From contig CAMLJW010000253.1 in the NCBI GenBank assembly GCA_946480485.1, forward strand, positions 1 through 7,642: a stretch of 7,642 bases of DNA, given 5' to 3'. The stretch comes from an uncultured Streptomyces sp. (GTDB lineage Bacteria; Actinomycetota; Actinomycetes; Streptomycetales; Streptomycetaceae). Each line of letters opens with the position of its first letter. The first letter of the stretch is position 1. Shown one piece after another: positions 1-6,243 of this stretch. The position numbers were made by a program, and so were the translations under genes. The notes below the pieces were generated by a model, which ran no database searches, was not told where the DNA came from, and was given only the letters and a program-made list of their open reading frames with translations.

Positions 1-1
1 G

Positions 2-787
2 GACGCCAACCACAAGCCCGAACTGATCTGCGCTCTCACCGAGTTCGACGGGCTGTGCGGATTCCGGGCTCCGCTGGCGGCCGCCGACCTGCTCGCGGCC
101 CTGGAGGTCGGCTCCCTCAAGCCGTACGTGGACCTGCTGCACACCCACCCGGAAGACGCCGCCCTGCGTGAGGTGCTGACGGCGATCCTGTCCGCGGACC
201 GTGACCAGGTGGCCGCGACGGTCACCGAAGCCGCCGAGGCCTGCGCCCGCCTCGGCGGCGCCCACGCCCCGTACGCCGACCTCGCCGACCACTACCCGGG
301 CGACCCCGGCGTCATCGCCGCGATGCTGCTCAACCACGTCCGACTGCAGCCCGGCGAGGCCCTGTTCCTCGGCGCCGGCGTCCCGCACGCCTATCTGAAC
401 GGCCTCGGTGTCGAGATCATGGCCAACTCCGACAACGTTCTGCGCTGCGGCCTCACCCCCAAGCACGTCGATGTCCCCGAACTTCTGCGCATCGTCCGCT
501 TCGAGGCCGGCGACCCTGGCGTACTGCGCCCCGAGGCAGCCCCCGACGGCGAGGAGGTCTACGAGACGCCGATCGACGAGTTCCGCCTCTCGCGGTACGT
601 CCTGCGGGAAGGCACGTCCGCTCACGACCTCACCCTCCGCACCCCGCAGGTCCTGCTGTGCACCGCGGGCTCCCTACAGGCGGGCGAACACACCCTCGCC
701 CCCGGCCGGTCCGTCTTCGTACCGGCGGGAGAGAAGATCGAAGTATCCGGGCCCGGCACGGTCTTCCGGGCCACCGTGGTGGCCTGA
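2..787 (+). CDS. manA: Mannose-6-phosphate isomerase, type I (3' part, truncated by window edge)
   Basis: Cytosolic zinc enzyme that interconverts fructose-6-phosphate and mannose-6-phosphate, supplying mannose units for GDP-mannose and glycans or allowing mannose use. The reading frame is open from base 2, so 261 C-terminal residues are visible and the N-terminal part lies outside the window. The first residues include NHKPE, the conserved segment carrying a zinc-ligand Glu and His. The stretch beginning HAYLNGLGVEIMANSDN at 386 and continuing to TPK matches the family signature. Its first His is a metal ligand, and Cys replaces the usual Ala in the R-A-G part. The final ~80 residues form the C-terminal beta domain. 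The GTG at 128 is internal and not a start, because homology continues upstream of it. The gene ends in TGA at 785-787, inside the first unit of a degenerate repeat. Identification is secure. Confidence 0.96.
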   Translation, partial: DANHKPELICALTEFDGLCGFRAPLAAADLLAALEVGSLKPYVDLLHTHPEDAALREVLTAILSADRDQVAATVTEAAEACARLGGAHAPYADLADHYPGDPGVIAAMLLNHVRLQPGEALFLGAGVPHAYLNGLGVEIMANSDNVLRCGLTPKHVDVPELLRIVRFEAGDPGVLRPEAAPDGEEVYETPIDEFRLSRYVLREGTSAHDLTLRTPQVLLCTAGSLQAGEHTLAPGRSVFVPAGEKIEVSGPGTVFRATVVA

Positions 788-875
788 TGCGGTCGCTGTG
801 GTGGCCCGACACCCGTCCCGGTGGCGGCCTGGTGCGGTCAGCGGTGTTGGCCTGACGCGGTAGCGGTGTTGGCCT
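780..875. repeat. Imperfect 22-23 bp repeat overlapping the manA stop codon
   Basis: Three related units and the start of a fourth are visible: 780-802, 825-847, 848-869 and from 870. The core is TGGCCTGA/GTGCGGT followed by an (A)GCGGTGT-like tail. Units two and three abut; unit one is separated by about 22 bases of other sequence. The first unit contains the last manA codon and its TGA. The copies have diverged by several substitutions and a one-base deletion, so this is an old duplication or strand-slippage product. No protein or RNA role is apparent. Confidence 0.7.
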
Positions 876-960
876 CACGTCGTCCAGTGGCAGCCGGACG
901 CGGCGTTGTCGGCCCAGGCTGCAACAATGGCCCACCGCAAAGGGCGAGCAAAGCCCGGGG

Positions 961-984
961 CGGCAGACGAAACGGCAGACGAAG
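961..984. repeat. Two-copy 12-bp direct repeat just before the transporter start
   Basis: CGGCAGACGAAA (961-972) is followed immediately by CGGCAGACGAAG (973-984), two units differing at one base. The second copy runs into the purine-rich GAAGGGA (981-987) that may serve as ribosome-binding site for the gene starting at 1000, so the duplication could have moved or created part of that site. Confidence 0.7.
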
Positions 985-999
985 GGACATCGGGAACAC

Positions 1000-1977
1000 A
1001 TGAGCGCGTCAGGCGGCACCAAAGCGATCGTGGCGGCACTCGCCGCCAACCTCGCGATCGCGGTAGCGAAGTTCGTGGCGTTCCTCTTCAGCGGCTCCTC
1101 GTCGATGCTCGCCGAGTCCGTGCACTCGGTCGCCGACTCCGGCAACCAGGGCCTGCTGCTCCTCGGCGGCAAGAAGGCCCAGCGCGAGGCGACCCCGCAG
1201 CACCCGTTCGGCTACGGCCGCGAGCGGTACATCTACGCCTTCCTCGTCTCGATCGTCCTCTTCTCGGTCGGCGGCATGTTCGCGATCTACGAGGGCTACG
1301 AGAAGATCAAGCACCCGCACGAGATCGACCACTGGTACTGGCCGGTGGGCGTCCTCGTCTTCGCGATCATCGCGGAGACGTTCTCCTTCCGGACGGCCAT
1401 CAAGGAGTCCAACGCGCTTCGCGGCAAGGAGTCCTGGAAGCAGTACGTGCGTCACGCCAAGGCGCCCGAGCTGCCGGTCGTCCTGCTGGAGGACCTGGGC
1501 GCGCTGGTCGGTCTGATGCTCGCGCTCGGCGGCGTAGGGGTGACGCTGGCCACGGGCGACGGCGTCTGGGACGGCATCGGCACCCTGTGCATCGGTGTTC
1601 TCCTCATCGCCATCGCCATAGTGCTGGCCGCCGAGACCAAGTCGCTCCTCCTCGGCGAGGCCGCGGGCGTCGCAAACGTCAAGAAGATCGAGACCGCGAT
1701 CGTCGACGGAGACAGGGTCACCGGCATCATCCACATGCGCACGCTCCATCTGGGCCCGGACGAGCTGCTGGTCGCCGCCAAGATCGCGGTCCAGCACGAC
1801 TGCACGGCCGCCGAGGTCGCCGCCGCGATCGACTCCGCCGAGTCCCGCATGCGCGAGGCCGTCCCGATCGCGCGCGTCATCTACCTCGAGCCCGACATCT
1901 ACAGCCAAACCGAGGCCGCGAAGGGCGCGGACCGCGAGGCGACACCAGGGGGCCCGGCTCCCGCGGCTGAACACTGA
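1000..1977 (+). CDS. Cation diffusion facilitator (CDF) family metal efflux transporter
   Basis: A 325-residue inner-membrane protein of the CDF/SLC30 family, which exchanges protons for Zn2+, Mn2+, Fe2+ or related cations. It begins with a hydrophobic helix at about residues 8-30. Next comes SVHSVADSGNQ (H42, D46, N49), the H-x-x-x-D metal site of transmembrane helix 2. Further hydrophobic segments lie near 78-97, 114-131, 160-184 and 190-211, and a soluble C-terminal domain spans ~220-310. Helix 5 carries LLEDLGALVG, with E164-D165 in place of the usual H/D-x-x-x-D pair. That pattern resembles the ZnT9-like branch, so metal specificity cannot be read from the sequence. The start is ATG at 1000, with GGGA (992-995) and GAAGGGA (981-987) upstream. 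It is probably transcribed on its own, being 212 bases from manA. The C-terminal tail is Ala/Pro/Gly-rich and probably disordered. Confidence 0.93.
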   Translation: MSASGGTKAIVAALAANLAIAVAKFVAFLFSGSSSMLAESVHSVADSGNQGLLLLGGKKAQREATPQHPFGYGRERYIYAFLVSIVLFSVGGMFAIYEGYEKIKHPHEIDHWYWPVGVLVFAIIAETFSFRTAIKESNALRGKESWKQYVRHAKAPELPVVLLEDLGALVGLMLALGGVGVTLATGDGVWDGIGTLCIGVLLIAIAIVLAAETKSLLLGEAAGVANVKKIETAIVDGDRVTGIIHMRTLHLGPDELLVAAKIAVQHDCTAAEVAAAIDSAESRMREAVPIARVIYLEPDIYSQTEAAKGADREATPGGPAPAAEH

Positions 1978-2012
1978 TTCTTCGCTTTCGTCCGGCCCTT
2001 CCTCCCTGGACA

Positions 2013-2033
2013 CTCCCGCTTCAGCCGGGGGAG
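2013..2033 (+). terminator. Possible hairpin terminator after the CDF gene
   Basis: CTCCCG (2013-2018) can pair with CGGG..GAG (2026-2033) with a two-base bulge, giving a GC-rich hairpin 36 bases after the transporter stop. There is no U-tract, which is common for Streptomyces terminators. A second CTCCC at 2043-2047 can compete for the same GGGAG, so the actual fold is uncertain. Confidence 0.4.
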
Positions 2034-2047
2034 GAGACGAAGCTCCC

Positions 2048-2073
2048 GCAGGGCAGGGCAGGGCAGGGCAGGG
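2048..2073 (+). repeat. GGGCA pentanucleotide tandem repeat (G-quadruplex motif)
   Basis: Four perfect GGGCA units at 2051-2070 are preceded by GCA and followed by GGG, giving five GGG runs spaced by two-base CA loops. A further GGGG lies at 2078-2081. This satisfies the canonical pattern of four G3 runs with short loops on the plus strand, so both the DNA and any 3' untranslated RNA of the upstream transporter could fold as a quadruplex. Repeat number in such pentamers is prone to slippage. Confidence 0.85.
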
Positions 2074-2083
2074 AAACGGGGTT

Positions 2084-2330
2084 CGCCTGCCGTACAGGTA
2101 TGGGCGACACCGGTTCGGGCACGCGGTCACCGCGAGCATGCTTCAACGGCTCCTGCTCGCCAACTCCGCCGCCCGTGGAGCGAGCGCCGACCGGAGGTCA
2201 CGCGGATCTCCTCACGCCTTTGCGGCATCAAAGGGTTCCAAAACCCTGCTGTCCAGGTCAGTTGGCTCATGTTTCCGGCTGCGTGGACCCCGTTGCCCAC
2301 CGCGGCCCTCCCTCAATCCGGCCGGAGTCG
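2084..2330. other. Non-coding stretch between transporter and ahcY promoter
   Basis: No open frame here looks like a protein: short frames on both strands have Pro/Arg/Ser-rich shadow composition. Visible structures are a 13-bp palindrome CGCGGTCACCGCG (2122-2134), of a kind expected by chance at this GC content, and a patch at about 2218-2277 that is less GC-rich than its surroundings. That patch contains the perfect hairpin AGGGTT-CCAA-AACCCT (2232-2247). The reverse strand of the patch reads TWTAGFWNPLMPQRREE in one frame, which might be a decayed gene fragment, but I do not recognise it. Confidence 0.5.
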
Positions 2331-2333
2331 GAC

Positions 2334-2363
2334 TGGGGTTCGCCGGGCCGGTCGGTGTAGATT
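2334..2363 (+). promoter_or_regulatory. Candidate ahcY promoter
   Basis: TAGATT (2358-2363) is a good -10 hexamer, identical to that of the rRNA promoter later in the window. The -35 position, 17-18 bases upstream (TGGGGT or GGGGTT), matches poorly. If real, transcription would start near 2370 and leave a leader of about 165 bases before ahcY. Confidence 0.35.
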
Positions 2364-2462
2364 CGTAACCGAGTCAGACGTCGCTGCTGATGGCGGTCGG
2401 GCGGCCCCCGCGGGCCGGCCGAGGGAGAGAGGGCCTCCGACGGACTGCGCCGCGCGAGGCAC

Positions 2463-2480
2463 CGGGCATTCGTGTGCCCG
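2463..2480 (+). promoter_or_regulatory. Perfect hairpin in the ahcY leader
   Basis: CGGGCA-TTCGTG-TGCCCG forms a six-base-pair stem, extendable by one G-T pair to a TCGT loop, 57 bases before the ahcY start codon. It is the most compact stem in the leader. It lacks the conserved core I expect for the SAH riboswitch often found before ahcY in other bacteria. A role in leader stability or translation is possible but not shown. Confidence 0.4.
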
Positions 2481-2522
2481 CCGCCGCGCAGACCAGCCGT
2501 ACACCCACCTCGACCCGAACCC

Positions 2523-2528
2523 GAGGAG
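2523..2528 (+). promoter_or_regulatory. Ribosome-binding site fixing the ahcY start
   Basis: GAGGAG lies eight bases before the ATG at 2537. The same frame stays open upstream to an ATG at 2390, but that 49-residue extension is Arg/Pro-rich, has no such site, and precedes the conserved N-terminus. The site therefore supports 2537 as the true start. Confidence 0.85.
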
Positions 2529-2536
2529 CAGCTCGA

Positions 2537-3988
<1,452 letters not shown>

Positions 3989-3994
<6 letters not shown>

Positions 3995-4048
3995 GCACGC
4001 ACGTACTGAGCAAGCACGTACTGAGCAAGCACGTACTGAGCACGCATC
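3989..4048 (+). repeat. Four-copy 15-bp tandem repeat starting at the ahcY last codon
   Basis: The units are 3989-4003, 4004-4018, 4019-4033 and 4034-4048, each built on TACTGAGCA(C/A)GCACG. Units two and three are identical, unit one differs by one base, and unit four differs in its last two bases. The first unit contains the final Tyr codon and the TGA of ahcY. Because the period is a multiple of three, every copy places another TAC-TGA in the same frame, so four TGA codons stand in line. The high identity suggests a recent slippage expansion. Confidence 0.92.
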
Positions 4049-4142
4049 GCGCTGACGAGCACCAAAGCGTGTACCGCTTGCCCGTGATAGGCAGGTCGCA
4101 CGTGGCGAGTGCGTCCGTGCACTGACGCACTCCTCAGCAGCA

Positions 4143-4196
4143 GGTCCCAGGCAGGCCCCCGCACCCCCGTGCCGGGGGCCTGCCCCTTCCGGGACC
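4143..4196 (+). terminator. Strong two-tier hairpin terminator after ahcY
   Basis: The inner stem pairs 4150-4160 (GGCAGGCCCCC) with 4174-4184 (GGGGGCCTGCC), 11 uninterrupted base pairs. It is topped by GCAC/GTGC (4161-4164 with 4169-4172), leaving one bulged C. An outer stem GGTCCC (4143-4148) pairs with GGGACC (4191-4196). No U-tract follows, as is normal in Streptomyces. The structure sits 149 bases after the ahcY stop and ends only 24 bases before the next start codon. Confidence 0.85.
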
Positions 4197-4220
4197 GAGC
4201 CCGCAAGATCCAGGATCCCC

Positions 4221-4835
4221 ATGCCCCGCGGCCGATATTCGCTCCATGATCCCCACGACCACACCCCTCTCGGTGAAGAGCACTTCCACTGCGCGCCCGG
4301 CCCCTCCGGCTGGCGCTACGTCTCCCAGGTCACGACCCCCTCCGGCGACCATGCCGGATCTGTCGACCTCGCCCTCGACGACCTCGGCCGCCCTATCCGT
4401 CTCGAGCTCCACGCGGCGAGCTGGCACGTCCGAGGCGCCGCCCTTGACGGCGTCACGTGGGTCCGAACCGACCCCACCGGCGCCCACGCCACCGAAGGCA
4501 ACGTCCGCGCCCACGCTTTTACCGGCACATCCCCCGCTTTCCTCATCGCCACCGCACGTCTGCTGCGCCTCACCCCCGATTCCTCCGCCACGCGCGTACG
4601 CCTCGTCGCCTTCACGGATCCCGTCCTTGCCCCGCGGACCCTCGACCAGTCCTGGGCCCTGAGGAAGAGAGAAACACACGCCACTGACAACGGCCCCCTG
4701 ACCGTGGAGGAATACCAGGTCACAGCCCTGGACACGGGCGAGCAGCACGCCGTGCACATCTCCGGCGACGTCGTGCTCGCCGCCCCCGGCATCGAGCTCG
4801 AGGATCTTGACGCGCCGCCCTCGGTATTCACCTGA
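4221..4835 (+). CDS. Conserved-looking hypothetical protein, 204 residues
   Basis: I do not recognise a named family. The ATG at 4221 follows AGGA (4212-4215) with a five-base gap, and codon use is normal for the region, so I take it as a real gene. The protein has no signal peptide and no membrane segment. It alternates short hydrophobic strands and turns, suggesting a mostly beta fold: GWRYVSQVTT, GSVDLALDDLGRPIRLEL and ASWHVRGAALDGVTWVRTD. A central helix-like part, SPAFLIATARLLRL, follows. It is rich in His near the N-terminus (HDPHDH). The layout loosely recalls beta-barrel ligand-binding proteins, but that is a guess from pattern only. It starts just behind the ahcY terminator and converges with the RDD gene. 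It has no obvious own promoter unless one overlaps the terminator hairpin. Confidence 0.8.
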   Translation: MPRGRYSLHDPHDHTPLGEEHFHCAPGPSGWRYVSQVTTPSGDHAGSVDLALDDLGRPIRLELHAASWHVRGAALDGVTWVRTDPTGAHATEGNVRAHAFTGTSPAFLIATARLLRLTPDSSATRVRLVAFTDPVLAPRTLDQSWALRKRETHATDNGPLTVEEYQVTALDTGEQHAVHISGDVVLAAPGIELEDLDAPPSVFT

Positions 4836-4838
4836 CAC

Positions 4839-5080
4839 AGGGACGCGTGACTCACGCCCCGCGTTCCACACCACGGCGCCGCGTTGGGCGATGTTGTGGG
4901 AAGCGTTCCGGTCCGCGGCGGCAACGACCCCGCAGTTCCGGCAGATGAAGAGGGCTGGTCGACCCGGTTCTTCTTGTCGACGTGCCCGCACTCGCAGCAG
5001 GTCTGTGAGGTGTGGGCGGGGTCGACGTGGACCACGGGCACGCCTGCGCGGCGTGCCTTGTACGCGATGAACTCTCCGAG
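4839..5080 (-). pseudogene. tnpB: tnpB (OrfB) 3' fragment of an IS200/IS605-type element, frameshifted
   Basis: On the minus strand, 5080-4955 reads LGEFIAYKARRAGVPVVHVDP then AHTSQTCCECGHVDKKNRVDQ. A shift of one base near 4955 then gives ALFICRNCGVVAAADRN followed by ASHNIAQRGAVVWNAGRESRVP down to 4839. Together these ~80 residues are the C-terminal end of a TnpB protein. They include the C-x-x-C (CCEC) and C-x-x-C (CRNC) zinc ribbon and the ADRNASHNIA segment with the third RuvC Asp. The missing base (GACCAG-CCC, apparently once GACCAGGCC) breaks the frame. The N-terminal four-fifths and any tnpA are absent, so no nuclease can be made. The fragment fills the gap between two converging genes almost exactly. 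Related actinobacterial OrfB proteins have the same YKARRAGVP and TSQTC blocks. Confidence 0.88.
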
Positions 5081-6127
5081 CTACGTGGGCGGTGCGAACC
5101 CCGTGGCGGGGCGCTCGTTCCCGGAGTCCTGCGGGGCTTCCAGCGCAGAGGCGCTCGCGGACGGCGCCGCCAAGGGGGCTGAGGGCTCAGCACCCGCGGG
5201 AGCTCCCTGCCCGGGGAGCAGGGTCGGCCCAGAGCCCGAGGAGTAAGAGGAGTAGTAGTCGGCGGAACTCGACGGCTGCGCCGGGGCGCAAGGCATTGCC
5301 GGACCAGCCTCGCCCGGCCTACTGGCGGTGCCGTTCGTACCCTCGCCGGCCACCCTACCCACACCGCCGACAGCCGTCCCACCGCCAAACGCCCGCTGGA
5401 CCTCCCGTGCCCGCCGCTCCTGCATCACTGCCGCCAGATACGCCGCCGGCGGCACCCCCTGCGGCGCCGGAGCCCCGGTGCGCTCCGCGACGTCCGCCGC
5501 GAGTCGCTGCGCCATCGACCAGCCGACCTGCGGATCCAACTGACGCATCCGCGTCAGATACTGCCGAACCGCAAGCCACAGTCCATCCGGGACCGCGGAC
5601 AGATCAAGCTCGGAAAACCGCCCCACAAGCCAAGGCGGCGGAGGCGGAATGAAAGGCGTACGCCCGGTGGGCACCCGTTCCCGTACGACCAACGTCCCCG
5701 CGAACACGTCACCGAGCCGCCGCCCCCGCGTCGACACCAGCGACGCGATGCACGCCACGATCCCGAGCGTCATCAGGATCTCGACCACGCCGACCGCCCC
5801 ACGCACCAGCGCATGCCGGAACCGGATCGGCCCACCGTCGTCGCGCACCACCCGCAGCCCGCACGCCAGCTTCCCGAGTGACCGCCCATGACTCAGCGTC
5901 TCCACCGCGATCGGCCCGCCGACCAGGACAAGAAGGAACGACGCGATCGACAGTGCCGTCCGTGCAGCCTCATCGAGAGCAGCGGTGGAAGCCACCAGAG
6001 CCACGGTCATGGCGATATACGCGGTCATCGCCATCACCAGGTCGATCAGTACGGCCAGTGTCCGGCTCGGCAGTTTCGCCGGGCGCAGCTCCAGCGCCAC
6101 CGCCTCGCCCGTCACAAGCTCACTCAC
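5081..6127 (-). CDS. RDD-family integral membrane protein with long cytoplasmic tail
   Basis: A 348-residue membrane protein. The RDD domain spans roughly residues 15-152: R22 and D29 in SRTLAVLIDLV, hydrophobic helices near 24-48, 58-78 and 110-131, the loop GRSLGKLACGLRVVRDDGG, and the closing STRGRRLGDVFAGTLVVRER. A proline run (161-165) leads to a charged, helical region (~166-250, including MRQLDPQVGWSMAQRL). A low-complexity Ser/Ala/Pro/Gly tail follows with SSSADYYSSYSSGSG. I chose the GTG at 6127 because AGGAAGGA lies eight bases upstream, and because the longer frame to 6301 runs into the divergent gene and is Arg-rich. RDD proteins are poorly characterised, and transport roles have been proposed for some. 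The stop TAG directly abuts the tnpB remnant, so the very end of the protein may have been altered by that insertion. Confidence 0.88.
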   Translation of the reverse strand: MSELVTGEAVALELRPAKLPSRTLAVLIDLVMAMTAYIAMTVALVASTAALDEAARTALSIASFLLVLVGGPIAVETLSHGRSLGKLACGLRVVRDDGGPIRFRHALVRGAVGVVEILMTLGIVACIASLVSTRGRRLGDVFAGTLVVRERVPTGRTPFIPPPPPWLVGRFSELDLSAVPDGLWLAVRQYLTRMRQLDPQVGWSMAQRLAADVAERTGAPAPQGVPPAAYLAAVMQERRAREVQRAFGGGTAVGGVGRVAGEGTNGTASRPGEAGPAMPCAPAQPSSSADYYSSYSSGSGPTLLPGQGAPAGAEPSAPLAAPSASASALEAPQDSGNERPATGFAPPT

Positions 6128-6146
6128 GCCTGCCGTCCTTCCTCGA

Positions 6147-6167
6147 ACTGACCTGAGAACGGTCAGT
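6147..6167. promoter_or_regulatory. 21-bp inverted repeat between divergent genes (candidate operator)
   Basis: ACTGACC-TGAGAAC-GGTCAGT has perfect seven-base arms around a seven-base spacer. It lies in the 116-base gap between the RDD start (6127) and the SpoIIM start (6244). On the minus strand a TTGGCA (6174-6169) followed 17 bases later by TCAGTT could be a weak promoter for the RDD gene, which would put the repeat across its spacer and -10 box. Regulator binding is inferred only from symmetry and position. Confidence 0.5.
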
Positions 6168-6243
6168 CTGCCAAGCTGTGGGCACACACACCGCAGTACG
6201 ACAAGCTGACCACACGACGAGCAGCCGAGGAGCAGCCAACCCG

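Noticed and set aside
906..934. TTGTCG as -35 of a promoter for the CDF gene
   Set aside because: No -10 hexamer occurs at 16-19 bases. The promoter of this gene cannot be placed with confidence.
2220..2290. Possible tRNA or attachment site around GGGTTCCAAAACCC
   Set aside because: It resembles a T-arm, but no acceptor stem, D-arm or anticodon arm of proper size can be drawn on either strand.
2390..2536. Open 49-residue N-terminal extension of ahcY
   Set aside because: Arg/Pro-rich, with no ribosome-binding site. The conserved protein begins at 2537, eight bases after GAGGAG.
4845..4857. Palindrome GCGTGA-C-TCACGC as a transposon end hairpin
   Set aside because: It encodes the RESR part of the TnpB C-terminus, and the centre is too small for a natural hairpin loop, so coding constraint explains it well enough.
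4955..4957. Programmed -1 frameshift within tnpB
   Set aside because: No slippery heptamer is present, and the N-terminal part of the gene is missing, so a decay mutation is the simpler reading.
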